From Photorhabdus laumondii subsp. laumondii (GTDB lineage Bacteria > Pseudomonadota > Gammaproteobacteria > Enterobacterales > Enterobacteriaceae): a stretch of 64,000 nucleotides of DNA. The stretch is taken from assembly GCF_003343245.1 (NCBI RefSeq), contig NZ_CP024901.1, positions 5,208,001-5,272,000 on the forward strand. The letters are read 5' to 3'. Position 1 is the stretch's first letter. Every line of letters starts with the position of its first letter. Shown piece after piece: positions 8,943 through 17,168 of this stretch. Position numbers and translations under genes: made by a program. The notes beneath the pieces were generated by a model. The model saw only the letters and a program-made list of their open reading frames with translations, made no database searches and was not told the DNA's origin.

Positions 8943-9787
8943 TCTGAACCCTCGTCACATTCCTCATCTAAAAACCTGGCGAGAGAAGTGATATGATAAT
9001 CAATCTCAAAGTCAGTTGGAGAAAAAAGTTGGGGAAGAGCCTCAATGGCGAAAAACAGGTGAGACGCATCTGAATCGGAATAAAGAAACGCTCTAACAAT
9101 TTTGTTCTTATGAGATTTTCCTCCACTCATCCCCATTTGATCACTGAATCCGTCGTGTCTTGCTCGATGCTCAAATGCCATTTTCCACTTTGACCTAATC
9201 ATATTTCTGGGCGAAGCACTCAAACTGAAACTATATGAGTTTGACAGGCGTACCATTCTCGTCAGGTACTGTTGTTTGTTTGCCGTTTTATCAATAAGTA
9301 GTTTAAATTTATCAAGTGCGGCTTCAGACAATTTCATATTGTCAAAATAATTACTGTAAAGGATAGCGAAGCCGAGGACTGACGCCAAGTCGTTGATCAC
9401 CGATGAAATGAGATGTAGGCGAAACTCGTCATTCACATTGAGTGCTGGATCAACAAATTTGGAGTCTATCGCCAGCAATGCCAAGGACATAAACATTGGG
9501 AAAACTTTACTGAATTTTTTTTCATCATTCTGTTCAAGGTATTGAATACAGGCCTCAGCCAGCTCGAAGTATATCTGTCCAAAATGGTCTGGCAATTCGT
9601 CGTTATGTTCGCCCGCAAAAATATGCCCAACAATGTCTGCTCTACCAAGCATCGCGATAGCTTCATCTCGCCCATATGTAAGACGAGCGATCATATCGGC
9701 TATATTGATATTCGGTAACTCGTAGTGCTTTTCGGGGTAGTGATTATACTCCCCACATCTTTCTAAGATGTTGAGAAATTTCATCAA
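8939..9787 (-). CDS. Unrecognised helical protein; may be the C-terminal part of a frameshifted gene
   Basis: This 282-residue frame is helix-rich and soluble, with no motif I recognise. Its first codons are TTG 9787 and ATG 9784, neither with a good Shine-Dalgarno sequence, and it overlaps the preceding 103-residue frame by 44 bp. A +1 shift in the GGGG run near 9751-9754 would join the two frames. The chain 11421-8939 may therefore be one long gene with two frame breaks rather than three genes. The downstream gene at 7950-8942 overlaps its stop by 4 bp. Confidence 0.5.
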   Translation of the reverse strand: MMKFLNILERCGEYNHYPEKHYELPNINIADMIARLTYGRDEAIAMLGRADIVGHIFAGEHNDELPDHFGQIYFELAEACIQYLEQNDEKKFSKVFPMFMSLALLAIDSKFVDPALNVNDEFRLHLISSVINDLASVLGFAILYSNYFDNMKLSEAALDKFKLLIDKTANKQQYLTRMVRLSNSYSFSLSASPRNMIRSKWKMAFEHRARHDGFSDQMGMSGGKSHKNKIVRAFLYSDSDASHLFFAIEALPQLFSPTDFEIDYHITSLARFLDEECDEGSE

Positions 9788-10055
9788 ACCAGTTAGGCAA
9801 CTTCCAATAGTTATGCAAACTTGCGAGAATCACTTGAGTTGCAGCTTCTGACATATTCATTTTTGTCAATGAGCTAATAAAACCCGGCACCATACCTCCG
9901 TAAAAATCAGATATGATTGGCAATATCTTTGCATATTGCTGCAACAACTTTTGAACGGCTAATTGTTGAACATATTTTGGTTTAGATAATTTCTGTCCTT
10001 CAATCTCTTGTTCAAAGTTAATGCGCTCAATAATAAAAGCTAATTCAACCTGCAA
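9744..10055 (-). CDS. Short linking frame (103 residues), probably part of a broken gene
   Basis: The first possible start is TTG 10055. The sequence upstream of it on the coding strand has no Shine-Dalgarno (it reads like an anti-SD, ACCTCC). The frame overlaps the 458-residue frame by 11 bp and the 282-residue frame by 44 bp, and each step is a +1 shift. The predicted peptide is helical and has no recognised domain. It is more easily explained as the middle part of one interrupted coding region than as an independent gene, though overlapping small genes cannot be excluded. Confidence 0.4.
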   Translation of the reverse strand: MQVELAFIIERINFEQEIEGQKLSKPKYVQQLAVQKLLQQYAKILPIISDFYGGMVPGFISSLTKMNMSEAATQVILASLHNYWKLPNWFDEISQHLRKMWGV

Positions 10056-11421
10056 GAAAAGGAGGTAACGTCTGTAGAGACTTTTCCGTCCAAATGTCGT
10101 TATTAAAGAATTGTCTCAGTTCCTTCTCAAACGTTATCATACGCCGCAACGTTTCAAGGCAAAGATTACTACCTAATGCGGCCCACGAATCTGCAATTCC
10201 TATCCGCAGAGTGACTTCTTCATTCCCTGGAATGATATCTGACGAAACAAAGGCTTCTTCAATGAGTTCCTTCATACGCTGAAGCTCTCGCATCCCAATG
10301 TCGAACTGGAACTGCTCAGCATAAGTTGATATTCGCGATGAGAATCGGCTAATAAGTTTCAATCCTAGTTTGAAATCACCCATCTCAAACGCAAGCTCAA
10401 TGTGACCAGCCAACCTTTCAATAATTACATTTTCTAGCCATTGATGGTTTGCTTCTTCTTCGATAGATAATTGGCTATTTGTTTGCAGAGCAGTTGTAGT
10501 CGCTAGATCCCCTGCCAAAAACCATTGGTTGTGCTTTTGTCGCCTAGGAAACCAGTAGCTCTGATGGTCGATTCTGTGTTTTTGATGAATGTAGTGTAGA
10601 AGCAATACCATATAATCATCACTCAATGCAGGTAAATTATCGCCAAGCCCTACTTTTTCTCCTTTCATACGGTCATCAATATAGCAGAGCTGCTCAAAAG
10701 CTGAGCGTGCGACTTTTGAATGATGGTTGGCCAGAGATATTGAATTATTGGGATTAGCTGCACCTTCAATATGGTGCGCAATCCTTGGGAGTATTTCGCT
10801 ACGCGCCAACTGGTTAAGGTTAAAAAAATTGAATAACCTTTGACCTAATGGAAACAAGGCCAGAGAGCTTATAAGCGTTAAGAATGTCCCTATCGCAGTA
10901 ATGAAGAGACCGGGTTCAAATCCAACCAACTGGAGAGTAGTTGCACCAAGACAAAAAACAGCTGAAAGCACCAAAACCCGCGAATAAATACTACCAACCT
11001 GCTCGGTAGTGAGTAATTGTATTATATCCCGTCTGAGTCTGGTATAGCCAGTACTCAATATGATGCCAATAGTCGCGAAATATATTGAAAATATCGCAGT
11101 AAGCAGTTGTGCATATAATCTTAGTTGATCAATATAAAATTTTTTGTCGTCTGCACTAAGCGGCTTGAGTAAAACAGTTTTACTACGAAGATAATCCTCA
11201 ACGAAACCTAGAATAGATAGCGTCAATACAACCCAAAATAGACTATTTAAGCCAACCCACGTGAAAGATCCAAGAATGCGAACATTAGCCTTCGCCTTAG
11301 AAACATACGTGCGGCGTTTGTACGTGCTGTTCTCAAAGAGAAAACTAATTTTTGCAATTCTAGCCCTGAATCGCCAAAACCATGATTGAGAAATCAGCCA
11401 GACCCTTATTATATCAATCAA
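10045..11421 (-). CDS. Membrane protein with four predicted TM segments, unrecognised
   Basis: The 458-residue frame has a basic N-terminus, then four hydrophobic segments at roughly residues 50-70, 105-125, 150-170 and 178-196. A long soluble helical C-terminal half follows. I do not recognise a family. The only upstream start is TTG 11421 (AAGG about 14 nt before), because the frame has a stop just before it. The frame ends at TGA 10045 just after a TTTT run, and a +1 shift there continues into the 103-residue frame. A membrane anchor with a large cytoplasmic region in an island suggests a sensing or defence-type role, but that is inference. Confidence 0.5.
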   Translation of the reverse strand: MIDIIRVWLISQSWFWRFRARIAKISFLFENSTYKRRTYVSKAKANVRILGSFTWVGLNSLFWVVLTLSILGFVEDYLRSKTVLLKPLSADDKKFYIDQLRLYAQLLTAIFSIYFATIGIILSTGYTRLRRDIIQLLTTEQVGSIYSRVLVLSAVFCLGATTLQLVGFEPGLFITAIGTFLTLISSLALFPLGQRLFNFFNLNQLARSEILPRIAHHIEGAANPNNSISLANHHSKVARSAFEQLCYIDDRMKGEKVGLGDNLPALSDDYMVLLLHYIHQKHRIDHQSYWFPRRQKHNQWFLAGDLATTTALQTNSQLSIEEEANHQWLENVIIERLAGHIELAFEMGDFKLGLKLISRFSSRISTYAEQFQFDIGMRELQRMKELIEEAFVSSDIIPGNEEVTLRIGIADSWAALGSNLCLETLRRMITFEKELRQFFNNDIWTEKSLQTLPPFLAG

Positions 11422-11598
11422 GAAATACCTGCCTTATCGTCAATCCATACAACATAGAACCTCTCCCAGTAGGTATTATTGGTGCAGCCAGTTTGGCACG
11501 AACAGCGTGCAAAATCCGGAGCAAAATACATAAGGATTTTGAACACAACGCAAGTTCGAAATGGCAATTGAGATGGTTTCTAAGTCTGCCAGACATAA
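11422..11598. promoter_or_regulatory. Short intergenic region upstream of the unknown operon
   Basis: This is a 177-bp region between the antitoxin stop and the membrane-protein frame, both on the minus strand. It would contain any promoter for the 11421-7950 operon. No clear promoter or terminator could be picked out by eye. Confidence 0.25.
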
Positions 11599-11922
11599 TC
11601 AAACCAACACCTTCAACCCATGCTTCTGCACCACGGTAAGCAGTTTCAGCGCCAATCCACCAGGGCGTTTTACGCCGCTTTCCCATTTCTGCACCGTTGA
11701 CACACTGGTATTCAGATAACTGGCAAAAACTGGCTGGCTGACGTTCAGCTTCTCGCGCAGCGCCTTAATCTCAACAGGTTGCAGGTCGTCCACGTTATTA
11801 AGGCACGCTTTATCAAAGTGGCGCATCGTTTCCTGCGGGATAGCATCGACGCTGAATAATCCAGAAGCCGCGCTGTGGATGGCCTCAAATGCAGGACTCT
11901 TGAATTTACTTTTTGCAGCCAT
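11599..11922 (-). CDS. HTH-type antitoxin of a RelE-family toxin-antitoxin pair
   Basis: This 107-residue protein has a C-terminal helix-turn-helix (LREKLNVSQPVFASYLNTSVSTVQKWESG) of the HigA/NadS type. Its N-terminal half probably binds the toxin. The gene follows the toxin gene and overlaps it by 17 bp, the toxin-first order common for HigBA-like pairs. Such antitoxins normally neutralise the toxin and repress their own promoter. The start is ATG 11922. Confidence 0.82.
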   Translation of the reverse strand: MAAKSKFKSPAFEAIHSAASGLFSVDAIPQETMRHFDKACLNNVDDLQPVEIKALREKLNVSQPVFASYLNTSVSTVQKWESGVKRPGGLALKLLTVVQKHGLKVLV

Positions 11923-12265
11923 GGCAAATCTCCACCAGTTCTTTATTCTTAATCAGTGCCGTAATCTTTTCATCAGCAAGGGCAGCGTAGTGCTTTGCTA
12001 ACTCACGGAATCCGGCCAGTTCGCGATTATCAATGTTTGCCATATCCTGTTTGGCATACAGGAACGTGTAAAACCAGTGTTCCCCACCTTTCGCCAGGAT
12101 AATGGCGCGATCGCGATTCTGGTTCAGCCGCTTCTTGTAAACTCCCCCGCCGAGGTCGTCAGCCTTACCTTGCATCGCCGCCTCAATAGCCTGGCATAAC
12201 TCACTATCTTTAATTGCGTGCGATTTAGCCGCCTTGCTGAACCATTTAGTTTTAAATACGCGCAT
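11906..12265 (-). CDS. RelE/HigB-type toxin
   Basis: This 119-residue basic protein resembles the RelE-like toxin family in which the fold begins VFKTKWFSKAAKS and includes LGGGVYKKRLNQNRDRAIILAKGG and HWFYTFLYAKQD. It ends in a helical extension. Family members are ribosome-dependent mRNA endonucleases. The gene is upstream of and overlaps its HTH antitoxin. The start is ATG 12265, with a promoter expected in the AT-rich sequence just to its right. It probably stabilises the island. Confidence 0.82.
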   Translation of the reverse strand: MRVFKTKWFSKAAKSHAIKDSELCQAIEAAMQGKADDLGGGVYKKRLNQNRDRAIILAKGGEHWFYTFLYAKQDMANIDNRELAGFRELAKHYAALADEKITALIKNKELVEICHGCKK

Positions 12266-13267
12266 CAGGCTGACATCCTGTTACCTTAACTATAGCACCT
12301 GGTGCTAGGTTACTCTCTTTTTTCACTGATGCAAAGTGCTTGAAGCCAACATAATTTTGCCGTATTTTTAACCACGCATACCCGCTGTCAACGACAGCCA
12401 GCCAATGTTTCCAGTATCAGGATGATACGAGTGACCTGTGAGAAACGCCTTCGGGTGGTCACGAGCCAAAGTCATATGGAATGGAGTGTGGTCTGAGACT
12501 GACGCCTTCGGGCGACCACAAAGAAAGTTGTCGTAACCTGAAAGACAACGCTGGATGCGGTAAACCTGCCCACCTTTGAAAGCAGGTATCGTCAACAAAA
12601 ACGCACCTATGACGTGACGATAAAGGTTCCTTAAACTTAAGAGACGGCTAATAACGAGCGTTTCCTCGCCGATCGGCATTATTTGTAAAGAATGCTGTAT
12701 TCGGTCTTCTCCTCAGTGAATGAGTTGCTGCAAGCAAGGCTACAGCTTTTGCCTGCGATGACAGCAGTATCATCACCCGCTTAACGACAGGTACATCCCG
12801 TACTGACGGGTTTTCTGTACCTCTTTTCTGGCACGTATTAAACGCCGCTGGCTGCGCCTTGCTATGCCGTCAGGTATCTGCATGCGCCTGCCTTGCTGCG
12901 CGCTAATACGTGGCGTCACTTTTTGCGTGTTAACGCATGAAAGTGACGCCACAGCACGAACCAGCCTCAGCCTTTGAGGCAGGCAACTTCACTCAACGAG
13001 CCATGAATCTGACGCACAAGTTCGGGAGCCGAACTGACCACTTTTTACAGGAGATTTGAACCGATACCGAGGCAGGCCAACAGCCTGAGGGGATAACCTG
13101 CAATCGCAGGAGGCTGCACAGAGTGCATTACCGATGCCCCGCAATACCTCAACTGCTGCCCGCTCTGGCGCACAGGTATCGTTCAGGGCAGGTCAATGTC
13201 GATTGTTTCTGCCATTTAGCCCACGCGCCAGAGAAATGCAGCTCGTTGAAATTGAGAAAAGTTAGCT
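12266..13267. other. 1-kb GC-rich non-coding region with several inverted repeats
   Basis: No convincing gene is present. Similar blocks ACGCCTTCGGGTGGTCAC (about 12444-12462) and ACGCCTTCGGGCGACCAC (about 12502-12520) occur. Strong stem-loops are GGTACA...CCCGT/ACGGG...TGTACC at 12790-12821, CACGTATTA/TAATACGTG pairing 12832-12840 with 12904-12912, and TGGCGTCACTTT/AAAGTGACGCCA at 12911-12951 with a nested GCGT/ACGC stem. The layout suggests a structured RNA or a transfer/replication site upstream of the integrase/AlpA/RepA block. Confidence 0.45.
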
Positions 13268-14134
13268 ATGAGTAAATTAAGCCGTGAAATGAAGATGCTG
13301 GCGAAACAAGTCGGCGGCAGCTTTAAAACTGTTCATGATCGCACCCGCATTATTGACCGATTTTGTCGGCACCTGATTGCACTCAATATCCAGGTCCGGG
13401 ATGTTCAGCATCTGAAAGCTAAACATATCGAAAGCTATATTGCCGATCGCCAGGCAACAGGTATCTCTGCTCGTACTCTGCATAACGACATGTCGGTGTT
13501 TCGGTTGGCCGGCAGGGAAAAGCTCGTTACATCAATACGTTTAGCGAATAAAACGTTGGGATTAAGCGGAGCAAGTCGTGCAGGCACGAAATTCGCGATC
13601 CCGGATGAGCGATTTCAGGCCGTATTGCGCAGCGCACAGCAGCATGACCGGGGACTGACTTGCGCCCTTCAACTTGCCCGGTTGCTGGGATTACGTTCAC
13701 AGGAAGCAGTGCAATGCGCCAGTTCGCTGAAAACATGGGAAAAACAGCTTGAACGCAATCAATCAACGCTCACCATTGTTTTTGGCACTAAAGGCGGCAG
13801 GCCACGTGAAACGCGGATCATCGACCGTCATGCTGTTCAGCAGGCGGTAAAAGAGGCTCTGCTGGTTACTAAAACACATAATGGCAAGCTAATCGACAAG
13901 CCAGATTTAAAAACTGCCATGAACTTCTGGCGTTCTCATACCACACGGTTAGGGCTAACCGGCCATTATTCCCCGCACAGCCTGCGCTACGCATGGGCGC
14001 AGGATGCCATTCGTTATTACCTGTCACAAGGATTCTCCCGCAGTGAAGCCAGGGCGCTGACGTCAATGGATCTCGGTCACGGCGATGGTCGGGGCCGTTA
14101 CGTTGAGCGTGTTTACACCAGGAAGGAGGACTGA
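13268..14134 (+). CDS. Integrase-domain protein (tyrosine recombinase fold)
   Basis: This 288-residue protein has a SAM-like N-terminal core-binding region (about residues 1-95) and a C-terminal tyrosine recombinase-like domain. The first Arg box is LLGLRSQEAVQC, the HxxR box is SPHSLRYAWAQDA, and a final Tyr lies in GRGRYVERVY. It belongs to the short integrase-domain family found in enterobacterial islands, separate from the P4-type integrases that use tRNA genes. A GAGAAAAG ribosome site precedes ATG 13268. AlpA-like and RepA-like genes follow with spacing of 2 bp and overlap, so the three form an operon for excision and replication or for resolving multimers. Confidence 0.78.
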   Translation: MSKLSREMKMLAKQVGGSFKTVHDRTRIIDRFCRHLIALNIQVRDVQHLKAKHIESYIADRQATGISARTLHNDMSVFRLAGREKLVTSIRLANKTLGLSGASRAGTKFAIPDERFQAVLRSAQQHDRGLTCALQLARLLGLRSQEAVQCASSLKTWEKQLERNQSTLTIVFGTKGGRPRETRIIDRHAVQQAVKEALLVTKTHNGKLIDKPDLKTAMNFWRSHTTRLGLTGHYSPHSLRYAWAQDAIRYYLSQGFSRSEARALTSMDLGHGDGRGRYVERVYTRKED

Positions 14135-14136
14135 CG

Positions 14137-14358
14137 ATGACAAACTTCAAGCTGTTGCGCTTATCAGAAGTAATGGAAAGAACCGGCTTCAGGAAATCAT
14201 GGATTTATCTTCTGATTAGCCAGGGCGATTTTCCTCCGGCAGTCAAAATTGGTTCCCGCTCCGTGGCATGGCTGGAAAGCGAAGTGAATGACTGGATTGC
14301 TGGGCGTATCAGCAAACGCGAGGGAATACAGCAAGCGGGGAAGCGAAACGATGAGTAA
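14137..14358 (+). CDS. AlpA-family excisionase/regulator
   Basis: This is a 73-residue MerR-like winged-helix protein typical of AlpA: LLRLSEVMERTGFRKSWIYL, then FPPAVKIGSRSVAWLESEVNDWI. AlpA proteins activate integrase or excision in P4-like elements. The gene begins 2 bp after the integrase-domain gene and overlaps the RepA-like gene by 8 bp, so all three are probably translated from one mRNA. Confidence 0.88.
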   Translation: MTNFKLLRLSEVMERTGFRKSWIYLLISQGDFPPAVKIGSRSVAWLESEVNDWIAGRISKREGIQQAGKRNDE

Positions 14359-15430
14359 ATCCGTAACCGATACCGAAGCAGAATTTAAAACCTCGCTTCC
14401 TCTGCGCAAAGGTTCTGATGGCTTTGACACCCAACAGGACTATCTGATTAAGGGATATTTGCCAGCCTCATCCGTTGCCAACGCTTACGGTGCCAGCGGA
14501 TCTTACAAATCCTTCCTGGCGGTATCATGGGGATGCCATATCGCCACTGGCAAACCGTGGGCAGGGAAACCGGTCACACAAGGAGCGGTCATCTATGTCG
14601 TCGGTGAAGGTGGGATCGGCGTTCCTCGCCGTATCCGGGCATGGGAACAGACACTTAACGGCGGCAGCCCGATTGATGCGCTTTATCGCATCGATTGCCC
14701 GGTCTTTCCTGCCAGCCCGGAGAGTGTACAACAGGTGATACAGGCCGCCAAAGATGTTAAGGCCGCAACCAGTATGCCGATCCGCCTGATCATTCTGGAT
14801 ACCCTCGCCCGCTGCTTCGGTGGCTCAGACGAGAACGCCGCTAAAGACATGGGTGCATTTATTCAGGGATGCGACTATATCAAAGCGGCCACACAGGCTA
14901 CGGTGCTGATCATTCACCATTCCGGCAAAGATCAGGATAAAGGCGCGCGCGGCTCCAGCGCATTCCGGGCCGCACTGGACGTGGAGTTTAACGTGCGCCG
15001 TGAAGGTGATGGTGGTGCATTGATACTCAGTTGCACCAAGATGAAAGATGCCGAAGAGCCGCCACGTCGCGCTTATGACCTGCATTCCGTCGATTTATAC
15101 GTGGATGATGATGGCGATCGGATCACCTCGCTGGTGCTGAACGATGAAGGCCGTGAAGCCAGGGAAAATGATGTTACCAGCGACCCTGATTTGATCGGCA
15201 TTTCGCGGCTGACGGAAAATCATTTTGCCCTATGGCAGGCCATTCGTTCGCGCACGGCCAGCGGCGATAGCTGCACCCGCGCATTAGTCAGGGACGATAT
15301 GAAAGCGATGGGATTTGATGTATCCAAAAAGTTTACCCGCTGGCTGGATAAACTGGAAAAGGATGGTCTGATTGCTTTAGATGGGGAACGCATTACGCCG
15401 TTGTCGCAAAGAGATAAAACGAGGGATTAA
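14351..15430 (+). CDS. RepA-like hexameric helicase/ATPase (AAA_25 type)
   Basis: This 359-residue protein has a Walker A GASGSYKS near residues 40-50, a Walker B LIILDTLAR, and LIIHHSGKDQDKGARGSSAF as in RSF1010 RepA/DnaB-type replicative ATPases. The C-terminus looks like a small winged helix (LDKLEKDGLIALDGERITPL). The start ATG 14351 lies inside the alpA-like stop (ATGAGTAA). An upstream ATG at 14288 is inside alpA and much less likely. RepA-type ATPases drive replication of plasmids and integrative elements. The G-rich repeats directly downstream (15438-15620) may be their substrate. Confidence 0.82.
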   Translation: MSKSVTDTEAEFKTSLPLRKGSDGFDTQQDYLIKGYLPASSVANAYGASGSYKSFLAVSWGCHIATGKPWAGKPVTQGAVIYVVGEGGIGVPRRIRAWEQTLNGGSPIDALYRIDCPVFPASPESVQQVIQAAKDVKAATSMPIRLIILDTLARCFGGSDENAAKDMGAFIQGCDYIKAATQATVLIIHHSGKDQDKGARGSSAFRAALDVEFNVRREGDGGALILSCTKMKDAEEPPRRAYDLHSVDLYVDDDGDRITSLVLNDEGREARENDVTSDPDLIGISRLTENHFALWQAIRSRTASGDSCTRALVRDDMKAMGFDVSKKFTRWLDKLEKDGLIALDGERITPLSQRDKTRD

Positions 15431-15437
15431 CCGGGGG

Positions 15438-15620
15438 AAGTGGGGGGAATCTGACTCTGTTAGCTACCAAATTCAACATATTCCCCCACTTCCGCCATGT
15501 ATATATACGCAAGGTGGGGGAATAACTTAACCCTATAATAATTATTGTTTTTTTCAGAAAGACCAAAAATCTGGTGGGGGAATAAAAATTTATCATTAAG
15601 TGGGAATAAAATGGGGGATT
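15438..15620. repeat. G-rich direct and inverted repeats (candidate iterons)
   Basis: The unit (G)GTGGGGGAATA occurs at 15439-15450 and in inverted form at 15480-15491. It recurs at 15513-15523 and 15573-15583, with weaker versions at 15598-15611 (AAGTGGGAATAAA) and 15611-15618. The first two can pair as GGAAGTGGGGGGAAT / ATTCCCCCACTTCC. The block begins 8 bp after the RepA-like gene and is AT-rich between units, as expected for an iteron-type replication origin. Confidence 0.5.
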
Positions 15621-15964
15621 GTGTGACCATTACAGACCTTGTTCTCGCGTCAACTTCACGAAAGATATCAACTACAAAGCATTAAATCCGCCTTACCTCT
15701 GGTTATCTTACCGCCAACCAGTAACGCTTTTTAGACCTGACTGAGGCGGAGCGCAACGAAGTGAGCACCGAACAGTCAAGTCTAAAAAGTGGAAGAACTG
15801 CACAGGCTTTACCGTTCCATCCTCCTGGAAAGTAACTTTTTTGCCACAACAGCTTTTCTTCCTTTTTGATCTCAAACCGACCCAGAAACTAAGTATTACT
15901 TAGTATATTTTCATCAAGCACAGATGAGAATCGAGCCAGGACAAGTTAGTCATCTGGGACCCTC
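15621..15964. other. Non-coding region with a long hairpin and an operator-like palindrome
   Basis: No gene is visible. CTTTTTAGACCTGACTG (15727-15743) pairs with CAGTCAAGTCTAAAAAG (15773-15789), giving a stem of about 16 bp around a 29-nt loop. The ACTAAG palindrome listed separately lies at 15888-15904, and the first Xre regulator starts at 15965. Confidence 0.55.
15888..15904. promoter_or_regulatory. Palindromic operator-like site, copy 1
   Basis: ACTAAGTA-T-TACTTAGT is a perfect 17-bp odd palindrome 60 bp before an Xre-type regulator gene. A near copy occurs at 16820-16836 before the paralogous regulator. TATATT directly follows and could be a -10 element. It is probably the binding site of the downstream regulators. 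Confidence 0.6.
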
Positions 15965-16225
15965 ATGCTACCTCATCGTTTAAAAGCTGCACGCTTGAAG
16001 GCTGGTTTGTCACAGGAACGGCTAGGGATTCTTGCAGGGATAGATGAGGCGACAGCCAGCACCCGTATGAATCAGTATGAGCGCGGTATACATACACCTG
16101 ATTTTGCACTGGCCTGCCGGTTAGCGTCGGTCATGGGGATTCCTGCCTGCTATTTTTATGTGGTGGAGGACGATCTGGCGGAGATAATACTGGAATATGC
16201 GAATACTCGTCAGTCCGGGATCTAA
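15965..16225 (+). CDS. Xre-family HTH regulator, copy 1
   Basis: This 86-residue protein is a single helix-turn-helix domain of the lambda-Cro/Xre type (LKAARLKAGLSQERLGILAGI, then MNQYERGIHTPDF). A short tail includes PACYFYVVEDDLAEII. It is nearly identical to the protein at 16896-17159, and their upstream regions also match. The pair flanks two minus-strand genes. It probably acts as a repressor on the ACTAAG palindromes. Confidence 0.85.
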   Translation: MLPHRLKAARLKAGLSQERLGILAGIDEATASTRMNQYERGIHTPDFALACRLASVMGIPACYFYVVEDDLAEIILEYANTRQSGI

Positions 16226-16253
16226 CCGATATTTGAACCCATACCGCATATCA

Positions 16254-16520
16254 TCATTTACGATTAGTCATATCCCTGATTGCCCCCGCATAAAGCGCCT
16301 CAATATTGATATCCTCATCAATTTCCTCCCAATGGATTCCCCCGCCTGCATTAAGGGTGAAGCGCTTTCTCTGTTCTACCGTAGCGCGTTCGAGGCGAGG
16401 GAAGTTTTGGAGTGGAATATTTAGCAGTGCTTTCCCTTTAACCTGAACGTGTAGGCATTCATCTGAGAAATAAACAACGACTGGCGATTGATCAAATAGC
16501 AGACTGTTTACCTTCTTCAT
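16254..16520 (-). CDS. DUF2442-like small protein
   Basis: This 88-residue protein has the layout of DUF2442 proteins: a beta-rich start (VVVYFSDECLHVQVKGKALLNIPLQNFPRL), then a helical stretch and GGGIHWEEIDEDINIEALYAG. Its molecular role is unknown. The gene overlaps the Ner-like gene by 29 bp and has AAGGA upstream of ATG 16520, so the two are co-translated. It lies between the two Xre copies. Confidence 0.7.
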   Translation of the reverse strand: MKKVNSLLFDQSPVVVYFSDECLHVQVKGKALLNIPLQNFPRLERATVEQRKRFTLNAGGGIHWEEIDEDINIEALYAGAIRDMTNRK

Positions 16521-16791
16521 TCAATTTTTTCCTTATGCGCATTTTTCTGTCCAGTAGCGTACCAGAACTATCAAAATAACGGCTGGGCCAGATCTTCGCA
16601 GGATGAACGTCCAGCGCCGTGGCCACAATCCATTCCCCTTTTGGCCACGGACGAGAAAGCACATTGGCGAGTGTTGAAGAACTAAGTCCCGCAGAACGCG
16701 ATAGCGCGGCCAGTGTTGTACCTTTCTTACGTAAGGCGGCGATGATATCTGCCTGATGCCAGTCATGATGTGATGTCATACCTTTCTCCAT
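16492..16791 (-). CDS. Ner/Nlp-type winged HTH regulator
   Basis: This roughly 99-residue protein contains DWHQADIIAALRKKGTTLAA, SSSTLANVLSRPWPKGE and IWPSRYFD, the hallmarks of the Mu Ner/Nlp (SfsB) family of small DNA-binding regulators. The start is taken at ATG 16791, which matches the Nlp N-terminus (MExx...DWHxADII). ATG 16779 with GGAG six bases upstream is equally possible. It is transcribed divergently from the second Xre copy and overlaps the DUF2442-like gene. Confidence 0.8.
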   Translation of the reverse strand: MEKGMTSHHDWHQADIIAALRKKGTTLAALSRSAGLSSSTLANVLSRPWPKGEWIVATALDVHPAKIWPSRYFDSSGTLLDRKMRIRKKLNEEGKQSAI

Positions 16792-16819
16792 TAAGATCCC
16801 AAGTAACCACACACCAAAT

Positions 16820-16836
16820 ACTAAGGATTACTTAGT
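16820..16836. promoter_or_regulatory. Palindromic operator-like site, copy 2
   Basis: ACTAAGGA-T-TACTTAGT differs by one base from the copy at 15888-15904 and is again followed by ATATTTTCA and an Xre gene start. It lies between the divergent Ner-like and second Xre genes, so it could control both. Confidence 0.6.
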
Positions 16837-16895
16837 ATATTTTCAAGACACACAGATGAGAATCGCGACAAGCCACACAAGTAATCAGGATTCTC

Positions 16896-17159
16896 ATGCT
16901 ACCTCATCGCTTAAAAGCCGCACGTTTAAAGGCTGGCCTGTCGCAGGAACGGTTAGGGATTCTTGCCGGGATAGATGAAGCGACGGCCAGTGCCCGTATG
17001 AATCAATATGAGCGCGGGATACACACGCCAGACTTTGAGCTGGCCTGTCGGTTGGCATCGGTGCTACACGTTCCAGCTTGCTATTTTTATGCCGTGGAAG
17101 ACGATCTGGCGGAAATGATTCTTGGATATTCAGACTCGCAGGAAAAATCAACCCTATAA
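16896..17159 (+). CDS. Xre-family HTH regulator, copy 2
   Basis: This 87-residue helix-turn-helix protein is about 85-90 percent identical by eye to the product of 15965-16225. The two differ mainly in the C-terminal part (ELACRLASVLHVPACYFYAVEDD against ALACRLASVMGIPACYFYVVEDD). The upstream DNA is also shared, including the ACTAAG palindrome and the CACAGATGAGAATCG stretch. This shows a segmental duplication of regulator plus operator. A strong hairpin follows at 17169. Confidence 0.85.
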   Translation: MLPHRLKAARLKAGLSQERLGILAGIDEATASARMNQYERGIHTPDFELACRLASVLHVPACYFYAVEDDLAEMILGYSDSQEKSTL

Positions 17160-17168
17160 GACGTATTA

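Noticed and set aside
12368..12679. 103-codon frame on the minus strand in the structured region
   Set aside because: It covers the repeated CGCCTTCGGG blocks, has no recognisable domain and its reading looks random; the hairpins explain the region better.
13268..14134. Reading this integrase-like gene as the enzyme that integrated the island
   Set aside because: It is far from leuX and of a different, shorter family; the P4-type integrase at 18260-19516 is placed correctly for that role.
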